From Clostridiales bacterium (GTDB lineage Bacteria; Bacillota; Clostridia; Lachnospirales; Lachnospiraceae), in assembly GCA_021204045.1 (NCBI GenBank), contig JAJQAA010000065.1, positions 28,562-92,561 of the forward strand: 64,000 bases of DNA, in the 5' to 3' direction. This document shows, one piece after another, positions 27,574 through 36,043 of this stretch. Below the pieces are notes generated by a model. The model had not been told where the DNA came from. It ran no database searches and worked only from the letters and a program-made list of their open reading frames with translations. Made by a program: the position numbers and the translations under genes. Each line of letters starts with the position of its first letter. Position 1 is the first letter of the stretch.

Positions 27574-28422
27574 TTATCCTTTCACACCACTGCTTGTAAC
27601 GCCCTCAACGAAATATCTCTGAAGCGGAAGAAACAGCGCGATCGGAATCAACGCGGAAATAATAGACCCCGCGTACAAGCAGGACCACAAAGTCTGATGT
27701 TCCATTTTGAGAGTCGCAAGCGTAATCATGATTGTCCTGCTCGATTCCGTCCTCGCTACCAGCAATGGCCACATATACGCATTCCATTGATTTACCAGAA
27801 GCATAAGCCCTGCCGTAATAAATATCGGAACCGAAGAAGGCATAATAATACTAAAATAGATTCTCGGCCAGGATGCCCCGTCCACTCTCGCCGCCTCAAT
27901 CAGGCTTGTGGGAATATCGCTGAAAAACTGCCGGAATAAAAACAGCACAAGTCCATTGGCCAACGCCGGAACGATCAACGCGGTTTTTGTATCCACCCAT
28001 CCCAGATCATTGACCAGATTATACAGCGGAATCGCGATCGATTCGAACGGTATCATAAAGGATACCATAAATACCGCGAAAATCGCGTTTTTAAATTTAA
28101 AATCAAAAAAAGCAAACGGAACCGCCGCGATACTGTTGATAATACACCCGCACGGAATCAGAACAAATACAACAATCAGGGTGTTTTTCAGAGAATGCAG
28201 GAAATTAAATTCTGTAAACAGCTGTACATAAGATTTCACCGTAAACTCTACTGGTATCAAAGTATGAATGGAAAAAGGCATTGCATACGTATAAATCTCC
28301 GTATCGCTTCTCAGGGAAGATGAAATCGCCCACAAAAGCGGAAACAGCGTAACAAGCGCCATGATCACCAGGACCACATACAGAGCAATCTTCCTGCATC
28401 GTTTTTTACTCTTCGCGTTCAC
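27574..28422 (-). CDS. CUT1 sugar ABC transporter permease (MalG/UgpE type)
   Basis: A 282-aa inner-membrane permease with about six segments and the EAA loop EAARVDGASWPRIYFSIIMP. The start is a GTG at 28422 that shares bases with the upstream stop (TAGTG), with GGAGG 8 nt before it. It pairs with the preceding permease. No ATPase gene is present in the operon, so a shared MsmK/MsiK-like ATPase is inferred. Confidence 0.92.
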   Translation of the reverse strand: MNAKSKKRCRKIALYVVLVIMALVTLFPLLWAISSSLRSDTEIYTYAMPFSIHTLIPVEFTVKSYVQLFTEFNFLHSLKNTLIVVFVLIPCGCIINSIAAVPFAFFDFKFKNAIFAVFMVSFMIPFESIAIPLYNLVNDLGWVDTKTALIVPALANGLVLFLFRQFFSDIPTSLIEAARVDGASWPRIYFSIIMPSSVPIFITAGLMLLVNQWNAYMWPLLVARTESSRTIMITLATLKMEHQTLWSCLYAGSIISALIPIALFLPLQRYFVEGVTSSGVKG

Positions 28423-29300
28423 TATGCTTTCCTCCTTTTCTTCTTTCCTTTTTCATCTTCGTTGTCGTTTCCAAGCACTAAGAACTGAAATGCTGCCACA
28501 AGAATAATGATTCCAAGCAAAACAGTCACAATCGCCGCACTGCGGGAACGATCCGCGTATTTAAACGCCGATTTATATGCTTCATACATCAGTACATTCG
28601 TCGAGCCTTTTGGGCCTCCCTCCGTAACCAGCTGCATCGGAGCGAACAGCAGAATGTTAGAAGAGGTATTCGCCACACATACAAACAAAAGCATTTTTTT
28701 CAGAAGTGGCAGGGTAATCTTAAAAACCGTATCAAAAAATCCAGCCCCGTCAATTCGTGCCGCTTCATAAATCCCCGAATCGATATTTTTCAAGCCGGCC
28801 AGCAGAAACATCATCCAGTAGCCGCACCCTTTCCACGAAGCGATTGCGATGATACACAAAAGCGCCTGCTTGGAATCTGTCAGAAATCCCTGTGCGCCTA
28901 CGCCCAGAAGCTTCAGAATACTGTTGAGAACGCCATTGTTATAATTAAACATCAGGCTCCAGATCATGGTCGCCACCGTCAGCGATACCGCATAGGGAAG
29001 ATAAAATATCGTCCGGAAAATGCCGATTCCTTTCAGGGTCGTGTTCGCCAGCATTGCAAGAATAAACGCGATGAAAACCTGAAGTGGAATACAGATCAGA
29101 TTAAATTTGATCGTCACCCAGAGAGAATTCCAGAATGTGGAATCCGCTATCAGGTTTTTGTACGTCTGCAGGGAAAACGCGCCATTGTAGGTAAACCCAT
29201 CTGAAAATGAGGAAATGACCGGGTATATCTTAAAAACACAAACCAGCACAAAAGCCGGGAGAAGCATTGCGTATGGTACCCACTTTGTTTTTATTCTCAA
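28422..29300 (-). CDS. CUT1 sugar ABC transporter permease (MalF/UgpA type)
   Basis: Permease with the EAA loop YEAARIDGAGFFDTVFKITLP. I place the start at the TTG 29300, which has GGGGAG 4 nt upstream and leads directly into KTKWVPYAMLLPAFVLV, the first membrane segment. An ATG at 29348 would lie in the loop of a terminator-like hairpin and has only a weak ribosome site. 292 aa. It is coupled to the next permease by a TAGTG overlap. Confidence 0.9.
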   Translation of the reverse strand: MRIKTKWVPYAMLLPAFVLVCVFKIYPVISSFSDGFTYNGAFSLQTYKNLIADSTFWNSLWVTIKFNLICIPLQVFIAFILAMLANTTLKGIGIFRTIFYLPYAVSLTVATMIWSLMFNYNNGVLNSILKLLGVGAQGFLTDSKQALLCIIAIASWKGCGYWMMFLLAGLKNIDSGIYEAARIDGAGFFDTVFKITLPLLKKMLLFVCVANTSSNILLFAPMQLVTEGGPKGSTNVLMYEAYKSAFKYADRSRSAAIVTVLLGIIILVAAFQFLVLGNDNEDEKGKKKRRKA

Positions 29301-29332
29301 TTTTCTCCCCTCACACAATCCTTTCTCTTTCC

Positions 29333-29360
29333 GAAAAAGGCCTCTCATGAGACCTTTTCC
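29333..29360 (-). terminator. Intercistronic attenuator hairpin
   Basis: On the minus strand GAAAAGGTCTC, loop ATGA, GAGGCCTTTTTC (one G-T pair). The T-rich 3' arm makes it a partial terminator between the lipoprotein gene and the permeases, a known way to make more binding protein than permease. Confidence 0.75.
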
Positions 29361-29392
29361 GGAATGATTTTAATATTAAATTGCTATAACAG

Positions 29393-30763
29393 TTATTTAT
29401 ACGCTTCCATTGCCAGATTGATCTGTTCGATCGCGGAGTTTAAAGTCGCCTCTACTTCTTCTCCATTGCGGACATCTTCCCATGCTGCGTTCATGATCGT
29501 CTGATATTCGCTGAAGGCAGGCGTCAACGCACGGGAAACCGCGGTATTCTGCGCCTCATAAGCTGCAATCTTCAGAGATTCGGCCGCACTGGCATCATCC
29601 TGAATAGATTCCAGAAGTGATACTTTTGTCGGCAGCTGGTTATATCCCGCATACCACAGATCCGCGCCCTCACCAATACTCATCCATTTGATGAAATCAG
29701 CCGCAGCATCCTTGTTCTCTGACGCGTAGTTGATACCAAAATTCCAGGAACCGGTTCCCGTTGCCACATCACTCTCATGTCCTTCAAACGTTGGCACCGG
29801 CATTACATCCCAGGTTTCCATACCATTGTTTCCGCAATATGCATCCAGAGAAGTAGTATCAATCATGAACACAACTCTCCCCGCCGCAAACATTGTGCGA
29901 AGCTCATCCGCCGCCACGCCGCGGGACGCGATTCCTTCATTGACCAGATTCTGATACCATGCCATGCCTTCTATCCATTCGTCAGAATTCAGCACTCCGT
30001 CTACCGTAAATCCATCTTCTCCGATATTCAGGCCCCCGAGGCTGTTCACGATCGGATTCATCTGGTATACACGGCTCACCTGACGGAACTCAATTCCATA
30101 AATTCCCGAGTTTCCATCCGGATTCACCACACTCAGCGTCTGCTTGGCCAGATCGATCACTTCATCCCAGGTCAGTCTGTTTTCCGGCGACACATCGTCT
30201 CTGATCTCAACCCCTGCCTGCTCAAGCAGCGCGGTATTATAATACATGCACATGGAAGAAGTGTTCATCGGCGGAGCGTAAAACACGCCATCAACCGAGC
30301 CGCTCTTTACGGAAGCGTCTGTCAGCTGCGCCCGTTCCTCATCGGTAAAATACTCATCCATCGGCGCGAGATATCCTCTGTTTACATACGCGGAGACAAG
30401 AGGAACGTCCACCGCAAGTACATCATAATCCGTGGTGCCGCTTGAAATCTTAACTTCAATGACATCCTGAATATCCGTCGTCGTGTAGCCCTCAAGAACC
30501 ACCTTCACGCCCGTTTCCTCATAATACTTCTCTACAATCGGCTCCAGTGTCGATATGAAATCCGTATTTGTCATATAGGTGATCGTTGTTTCACTTTCTC
30601 CTGATGCCTCAGATGAGGATGACTGGGAAGAACTTCCTGACGATGCACTCCCTGACGATGTGCTTCCAGAGGATGTACCGCTGCTACTGCTCCCACAACC
30701 TGCCAGCGATGCGGTCATTACTGCCACCAGCAACGATAAAGCAACCAGTTTTTTTCTTTTCAT
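29393..30763 (-). CDS. Extracellular solute-binding lipoprotein (CUT1 family)
   Basis: The start ATG 30763 follows AAGGAG and gives a lipoprotein signal (MKRKKLVALSLLVAVMTASL) with lipobox LAGC, Cys at residue 22, then a Ser/Gly linker (SSSSGTSSGSTSSG...). The mature part is a type-1 sugar-binding domain (YMTNTDFISTLEPIVEKYYEETGVKVVLEGY). 456 aa. Context (nucleoside hydrolase before, ribokinase after) suggests a nucleoside or ribose-containing ligand, which is inference. Confidence 0.92.
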   Translation of the reverse strand: MKRKKLVALSLLVAVMTASLAGCGSSSSGTSSGSTSSGSASSGSSSQSSSSEASGESETTITYMTNTDFISTLEPIVEKYYEETGVKVVLEGYTTTDIQDVIEVKISSGTTDYDVLAVDVPLVSAYVNRGYLAPMDEYFTDEERAQLTDASVKSGSVDGVFYAPPMNTSSMCMYYNTALLEQAGVEIRDDVSPENRLTWDEVIDLAKQTLSVVNPDGNSGIYGIEFRQVSRVYQMNPIVNSLGGLNIGEDGFTVDGVLNSDEWIEGMAWYQNLVNEGIASRGVAADELRTMFAAGRVVFMIDTTSLDAYCGNNGMETWDVMPVPTFEGHESDVATGTGSWNFGINYASENKDAAADFIKWMSIGEGADLWYAGYNQLPTKVSLLESIQDDASAAESLKIAAYEAQNTAVSRALTPAFSEYQTIMNAAWEDVRNGEEVEATLNSAIEQINLAMEAYK

Positions 30764-30815
30764 TTTCCCTCTCCTTGTCTCTTTTTTATATTCAGCCTGA
30801 CGGCCTGAATTCACA

Positions 30816-31757
30816 TTATTGTGTCAGTTTACGAAACAGATCTTCAAAAAGCGCATCACAATTAATATGATAAATATATCGGATTGGATGACGTTCTCTG
30901 TTAAACGCGTAATGATAATCATAGGTAGGTATCGGGCTCGGCTCATAACGTCCACACATAAAATCCCGATTTATGAGCCATGCGACTGCCGTCACATCCC
31001 ATATGGGTTTTTTCCATGTCGGGAGGCAGTCTCTTTCCACCGCATACCCCTTTGTGGCCTTCACCAGATAATCACAAAGCTGATTTTTTCCTTTCAGCCA
31101 GTAGTCCAGTTCCGGCGCGCTGAGCGTAAATGCCGAAACCACTCCCTTGCACGGAAGAAGCACAACCGGCACACCGCTGGAGAAAAGTACTCTGGCTGCC
31201 GCGACATCCTGTGCCAGATTAAACTCCAGCGTATCCGGCCACTCAAAAGAATGTCCTCCCAGCCAGATCACAACCATCCGCTCCCTGATCTCCGGCTTTA
31301 AAAGTAACGCCGACGCTACATTTGTTATGGCGGCTATCGCTACCACATAAAGCGGATTATCCGGCGTATGCTTCATAGCCCTGTCCGCGAGATCACTCGC
31401 CGCATCTGACAGCACCGGCTCCGTCTCTGATGAAAGGTATCTGTCGGAACCACGGAATACTGCTTTTTTGTATGTTTCCTGGCCCATCAGAGTGAGAATA
31501 TTCATAATTTCCTGATAGCTTTTCTCCATACCGTCTTTCGGGCTGACAGACTTTGGCACCCGCACCGGAGCAAACGGAGGTACCGGGCGGAAAAATGGTG
31601 CGGCGTAAATCGCTTCTACGTTCAGCTTTTCTGTCGATCTGAGCATATATGCCAACGCATACTGATCATCAATCTCGTTGAAAGTGTCCGAATCCAGCAC
31701 GACGTCCACTTTCTGTTCCGGCCATTCCAGCATTTTCATAATTCCGGCATCATTCAT
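30816..31757 (-). CDS. Inosine-uridine-type nucleoside hydrolase
   Basis: It cleaves nucleosides to base and ribose. The Ca-binding N-terminal cluster is present as VVLDSDTFNEIDDQYALAY (DxDxxxxxDD type), and a C-terminal WDVTAVAWLI carries the conserved Asp. LGGHSFEWPDTLEFNLAQDVAAARVLF corresponds to the usual GGN-EFN block. 313 aa, first gene of the minus-strand operon, GGGAGG 9 nt upstream. The substrate base is not readable. Confidence 0.9.
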   Translation of the reverse strand: MNDAGIMKMLEWPEQKVDVVLDSDTFNEIDDQYALAYMLRSTEKLNVEAIYAAPFFRPVPPFAPVRVPKSVSPKDGMEKSYQEIMNILTLMGQETYKKAVFRGSDRYLSSETEPVLSDAASDLADRAMKHTPDNPLYVVAIAAITNVASALLLKPEIRERMVVIWLGGHSFEWPDTLEFNLAQDVAAARVLFSSGVPVVLLPCKGVVSAFTLSAPELDYWLKGKNQLCDYLVKATKGYAVERDCLPTWKKPIWDVTAVAWLINRDFMCGRYEPSPIPTYDYHYAFNRERHPIRYIYHINCDALFEDLFRKLTQ

Positions 31758-31792
31758 CGCGTTGCGCCTCCCGTCTTTTTATCTTTTTCCCA

Positions 31793-31825
31793 AGAAAAAC
31801 ATTTTCTTAAATCATTTTCTTAAAT
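31793..31825. promoter_or_regulatory. Putative operator repeats before nucleoside operon
   Basis: AAGAAAA-ACA-TTTTCTT (31793-31809) is a perfect inverted repeat, and ATTTTCTTAAAT occurs twice (31801-31812 and 31814-31825, 13-bp period). They sit over the expected start of the operon transcript. Confidence 0.6.
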
Positions 31826-31852
31826 AATACATCTTATTTATCTTTTTGTCAA
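31824..31852 (-). promoter_or_regulatory. Promoter of the nucleoside-uptake operon
   Basis: Minus strand TTGACA (31852-31847), 17-bp spacer, TATTAT (31829-31824). A near-consensus -35; the start is expected near 31817 within the operator repeats. Confidence 0.75.
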
Positions 31853-31873
31853 TGCAGTTATATTAGTTATTTT

Positions 31874-31917
31874 GCACAATTATTTGTGCTTGATTTCTTG
31901 CATGTTTTCGATATAAT
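31874..31917 (+). promoter_or_regulatory. Operator-like palindrome and promoter of the LacI-kinase gene
   Basis: GCACAA-TTAT-TTGTGC (31874-31889) is a perfect inverted repeat ending just before TTGATT (-35, 31890-31895). After 16 bp comes TATAAT (31912-31917). This fits autoregulation by the LacI-type regulator. Confidence 0.65.
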
Positions 31918-31955
31918 AGAACACAGAATAATTTCACTCAAACAGGAGTCCAATT

Positions 31956-33875
31956 ATGACAATCAAAGAAATTGCCCAGTTGGCAGGTGTATCCATCTCC
32001 ACCGTGTCCAAAGTCATAAATCGCAAAGATACCGGTATCCGTCCGGAAACCAGGGAGCGCGTTCTGCAGATTGTAAAGGAGTTCAATTATTCCCCTTACG
32101 CCAACGCAATCCCGAACACCGGCAGCACATTTATCCTGGGAGTGCTTGTTTCCTCTCACGCTGACAATCAAATCCTGAACGGTATCTTTCAGGCGGCTCG
32201 CGCACAGTCTTACACGATTCTGGTCGCTGAAACCAACCATGACCCCGAAACAGAGCACAAAGGGATCACCGCTCTGTGCAGACACAAGGTGGATGCCCTT
32301 CTGTGGGAACCTGTGGACAAGGACAGCCTCCGGCATGCGGATGACCTGCGTTCCGCCAACATTCCCTATCTGCTGTTTCATTCTGACCAGTTTGAGGACG
32401 CTTATAATATCAATTTTGAACAGATCGGATACTTCGCCGCCTCGGCTCTGATCAGGGCGCGCCACCGGAATATTGCCTGCCTTCTCTCACCGGGGATACA
32501 ATCCCAGCCATTTTTAAACGGGTACAAGCGATGTCTTTTTGAGTCCGGGATTCCGCTTAATGACAATATGATTTTCCATGATGTAGACGATCTGCTGCTG
32601 CGCAAGATTGCCAATCATTCTGTCACGGGAGTTGCAAGCACGCACCTGGGAACCTCTCTGTATCTTTATGAAGCTCTCAGAAAGCTTCATTATCATATCC
32701 CTACTGACGTTTCTCTGATTTCGCTGAGGAAGGATTCTCAAAAAGATATTCAATTCCCGCCGATTTCCACGATCACCATCCCCTATCGGGAACTCGGCTT
32801 CCATCTTGGCGAAAATTTTATAAGAGCAAACGAACAGGGAGGAACGGTTCCCCCATTTGAATTTGAGGTTTGCCTCGACAACACGCTCTCCATACAGATT
32901 CCTTACGAGCAGCGTCAGCAGAAACTCACTGTGATTGGAAGCATCAATCTGGATGATTATCTGAAAGTAGAGGCGCTGCCTGTGACGGGCACCACAGTTA
33001 TGACGTCCAACACCTCTCTCTATTCAGGAGGAAAGGCAATCAACCAGTCTGTCGGCGCTTCCAAGCTGGGAGCGAATGTGAATCTCATCGGCGCTGTGGG
33101 CACTGACATGGATTCCGACATTATTTTTTCATTTTTATCAGAGCATGCCATCGATGCCTCCGGCATACGCCGCTGCGCCAACGAAGTTACCGGAAAAGCA
33201 TACATATTTGTACAGCCGGACGGCGATTCCATGATCTCGATCTTATCCGGCGCAAACAACGCGCTGCGGCCCGACGATATACTGGACAACGAGCGTGCTT
33301 TCAAGGATTGCCGTTATTGCCTGATGCAGACAGAAGTCCCACAGGAAGCGCTTATTCAGGCCGGCAAAATTGCTCATAAATATGGCGCAAAAACGATACT
33401 GAAACCTTCCGCCTGCACGGTCCTTGATAAAAAGCTTTTAAAATACATTGATATCATCATTCCAAACCGAAAGGAGATCAACGTCCTGTGTCCCGGAAAA
33501 TCTCTTTCCGAGCAGGCTGATTATTTCCTGAATTCCGGAATTGAAACCGTTATCATCACGCTCGGGAAAGACGGATGTTACCTGAAAACCAAACAGGAGG
33601 AAGAATATTTCAGCGCGTCTGATTTCACACCCATAGACAACACCGGTGCCGGCGACGCGTTTATCTGCGCGCTGGCCGTATACCTGCAGCGCGGACATCA
33701 TTTGCGCAATGCAATTAAAATCGCGACCTACGCAGCCGGTTTCAGCATCACCAGGGAGGGCGTTACCCCTTCCCTCATTGACAGGAATACTCTGGAAGCT
33801 TACATACGGCAAAAAGAGCCAGCACTTCTGGATCTTCCCGATACCCCCGCATCCACGATCGCACAACGGAGATAA
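31956..33875 (+). CDS. LacI-family regulator fused to a PfkB/ribokinase domain
   Basis: A 639-aa fusion. Residues 1-50 are a LacI helix-turn-helix (MTIKEIAQLAGVSISTVSKVI), 58-310 a periplasmic-binding-protein-like sensor (FILGVLVSSHADNQILNGIF) and 325-620 a complete ribokinase fold (GSINLDDYLKVEALP, GGKAINQSVGASKLG, catalytic DNTGAGDAFICAL). The kinase Asp is kept, so it may be active. CAGGAG precedes the ATG. It is divergent from the nucleoside operon and very likely controls it. LacI-PfkB fusions exist in Firmicutes, but what the kinase domain does for regulation is not known to me. Confidence 0.93.
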   Translation: MTIKEIAQLAGVSISTVSKVINRKDTGIRPETRERVLQIVKEFNYSPYANAIPNTGSTFILGVLVSSHADNQILNGIFQAARAQSYTILVAETNHDPETEHKGITALCRHKVDALLWEPVDKDSLRHADDLRSANIPYLLFHSDQFEDAYNINFEQIGYFAASALIRARHRNIACLLSPGIQSQPFLNGYKRCLFESGIPLNDNMIFHDVDDLLLRKIANHSVTGVASTHLGTSLYLYEALRKLHYHIPTDVSLISLRKDSQKDIQFPPISTITIPYRELGFHLGENFIRANEQGGTVPPFEFEVCLDNTLSIQIPYEQRQQKLTVIGSINLDDYLKVEALPVTGTTVMTSNTSLYSGGKAINQSVGASKLGANVNLIGAVGTDMDSDIIFSFLSEHAIDASGIRRCANEVTGKAYIFVQPDGDSMISILSGANNALRPDDILDNERAFKDCRYCLMQTEVPQEALIQAGKIAHKYGAKTILKPSACTVLDKKLLKYIDIIIPNRKEINVLCPGKSLSEQADYFLNSGIETVIITLGKDGCYLKTKQEEEYFSASDFTPIDNTGAGDAFICALAVYLQRGHHLRNAIKIATYAAGFSITREGVTPSLIDRNTLEAYIRQKEPALLDLPDTPASTIAQRR

Positions 33876-33880
33876 CCGAC

Positions 33881-35605
33881 ATGCATACTCTGAAAAAATT
33901 CATTGCCTACTACGCGCCCTACCGGGCCGTATTCGTTTTCGATTTGTTCTGCGCGGCCCTGATCAGCATCGTCGATCTGGCCTACCCGCAGCTGCTGCGC
34001 ACGCTGACCAAAACCCTGTTTACCCGGGACGCGGCCGCGATTCTGCGCGCGCTCCCGCTGCTGGCGGCGTCACTGTTTGCCATGTATGTGATTCAGGCAT
34101 TGTGCAAATATTACGTCAGCGCCCAGGGGCATGTGATGGGCGCACGCATGGAGACTGACATGCGCCAGCAGCTCTTCGACCATTACGAAAAGCTTTCCTT
34201 TTCCTATTACAGCCGGAACAATTCCGGGCAGATGATGAGCAAGCTTGTCTCCGACCTTTTCGATATCGCGGAATTCGCGCATCACGGTCCGGAAAATCTG
34301 TTTATTTCCCTCGTAAAAATCGTCGGTTCGTTCATCTTCCTGTTTCTGATCAACTGGCGGCTGGCACTGCCCCTGATCGTACTGGTCATCTGCATGTTTC
34401 TTTTTTCCGTGCGGCAGAACCAGCGCATGCAGATCACCTTCATGGAAAATCGACGCAAAATCGGCGACGTCAATGCCAGCCTTCAGGATACTCTCTCCGG
34501 TATCCGCGTTGTGCAATCCTTCGCGAACGAAGCCATTGAACACGACAAATTTGAGCGCAGCAACAACGCGTTTCTGCTTTCCAAGATCAACAATTACCAC
34601 TGCATGGGCAGCTTCATGAGCTGGAATCTGTTTTTCCAGGGCATGATGTATCTGGTCACCCTGGTGTTTGGCGCCTGGCTGATCGCCGTCGGTAAGATGG
34701 AGGCGGCGGATCTGGCCATGTACGCCCTCTATATCGGTATTTTTATCAGCCCGATCCAGATCCTCGTGGAACTGATCGAGACGATGCAGAAGGGTCTCTC
34801 CGGCTTTCGCCGTTTCCTTGATGTGATTGAGACAGAGCCGGAGATAAAAAATGCCCCCGACGCGACACCCCTGACCGATGTGACGGGTCATGTCTGCTAT
34901 GAGGACGTTTCCTTTCATTACAACGATGATCCCGGCACAGAAGTGCTCTCCCATGTGTCATTTGACATCCCGGCCGGAAAGTCGATTGCTCTGGTCGGTC
35001 CTTCCGGCAGCGGCAAGACGACCATCTGCTCACTGCTCCCCCGCTTCTACGATGTAACAGGCGGCCGCGTGACCATCGACGGGCGCGATGTCCGCACGAT
35101 CACTCTGGACAGCCTGCGCCGCAATATCGGCATGGTACAGCAGGACGTCTACCTCTTTGCCGGCACAGTCCGCGAAAACATCGCCTATGGCAAACCCGGC
35201 GCTTCCATGGAAGAGATTGCGGAAGCGGCCCGCCGCGCCAACATTGACGAATTTATCCGCTCCCTGCCGGACGGCTATGATACCTATGTCGGGGAGCGCG
35301 GCGCCCGTCTCTCCGGCGGCCAGAAGCAGCGCATCTCCATCGCGCGCGTTTTTCTCAAAAATCCGCCCATCCTCGTTCTCGACGAGGCCACAAGCGCGCT
35401 GGACAACGAGAGCGAGCGTTATATCCAGAAAAGCCTTGATGAGCTGGCCAGGAACCGCACCACAATCACGATCGCTCACCGTCTCTCCACCGTCCGCGGC
35501 GCTGATGAGATCATCGTCATCACCGAGGATGGTATCGCTGAGCGCGGCACGCATGAAGAACTTCTGCAGAAAGATGGGATCTACGCACGCTACTATCGCG
35601 CGTAA
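33881..35605 (+). CDS. ABC exporter, fused permease and ATPase (MsbA/LmrA type)
   Basis: A 574-aa half-transporter. Six membrane segments (residues about 15-300, with ARMETDMRQQLFDHYEKLSFSYY as coupling region) precede an ATPase domain with GPSGSGKTT, LSGGQKQRISIARVFL, LVLDEATSALDNESE and IAHRLSTVRGADEI. It likely works as a homodimer exporting a lipid or drug-like molecule. It starts 5 nt after the LacI-kinase gene, so they share a transcript, but a functional link is not evident. A strong terminator follows. Confidence 0.94.
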   Translation: MHTLKKFIAYYAPYRAVFVFDLFCAALISIVDLAYPQLLRTLTKTLFTRDAAAILRALPLLAASLFAMYVIQALCKYYVSAQGHVMGARMETDMRQQLFDHYEKLSFSYYSRNNSGQMMSKLVSDLFDIAEFAHHGPENLFISLVKIVGSFIFLFLINWRLALPLIVLVICMFLFSVRQNQRMQITFMENRRKIGDVNASLQDTLSGIRVVQSFANEAIEHDKFERSNNAFLLSKINNYHCMGSFMSWNLFFQGMMYLVTLVFGAWLIAVGKMEAADLAMYALYIGIFISPIQILVELIETMQKGLSGFRRFLDVIETEPEIKNAPDATPLTDVTGHVCYEDVSFHYNDDPGTEVLSHVSFDIPAGKSIALVGPSGSGKTTICSLLPRFYDVTGGRVTIDGRDVRTITLDSLRRNIGMVQQDVYLFAGTVRENIAYGKPGASMEEIAEAARRANIDEFIRSLPDGYDTYVGERGARLSGGQKQRISIARVFLKNPPILVLDEATSALDNESERYIQKSLDELARNRTTITIAHRLSTVRGADEIIVITEDGIAERGTHEELLQKDGIYARYYRA

Positions 35606-35656
35606 TCCTGTTTACAGGCACCAGATAATAACGCCCCCTGTTTGCTATATCATAAA

Positions 35657-35700
35657 AGGGCACTGCAAAGCTACCTGTCTGGATGGCTTTGCAGTGCCCT
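35657..35700. terminator. Strong bidirectional terminator
   Basis: A 15-bp perfect stem (35657-35671 with 35686-35700) around a 14-nt loop, with CTTTCTTT on the plus side and A-rich sequence on the other. It separates the convergent ABC exporter and HPr-like genes. Confidence 0.9.
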
Positions 35701-35755
35701 CTTTCTTTCATTCATTTTAATATCTATCTGTTTCAATCCCCCCAGGCTGGCACCC

Positions 35756-36013
35756 CTACTTTTCGCCCAGCAGGTATTTTTCAATCTCCTTCATAGCTTC
35801 CGCCTCATCAGAGCCGTCCGCGGAAACCGTCACGGATTCGCCGTTTGAAATCCCAAGCGTCATCATCCCCATGATGCTCTTGGCATTGACACGGGCATTG
35901 CCGTTTTCCACGTAAATGCTGCTCTCAAACTGACTCGCGACCTGTACCAGCATGGCCACCGGTCTGGCCTCCAGTCCTGACGCAAGTCCGATCGTAATAC
36001 TCTTTTTTAACAT
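35756..36013 (-). CDS. HPr-family protein with Glu15 and intact Ser46 (Crh-like)
   Basis: An 85-aa HPr fold protein. The PTS active-site His15 is replaced by Glu (SGLEARPV where HPr has GLHARPA), while the HprK target Ser46 is kept in NAKSIMGMM. This is the pattern of Bacillus Crh (Gln15), which acts in CcpA signalling but cannot carry phosphate for the PTS. Start ATG 36013 has GAGGAG upstream. It follows whiA, the place of crh in Bacillus, and hprK lies in the same cluster. Regulatory role inferred. Confidence 0.9.
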   Translation of the reverse strand: MLKKSITIGLASGLEARPVAMLVQVASQFESSIYVENGNARVNAKSIMGMMTLGISNGESVTVSADGSDEAEAMKEIEKYLLGEK

Positions 36014-36043
36014 AGTTCTCCTCCTCATTTTCCGGGCGCATCC

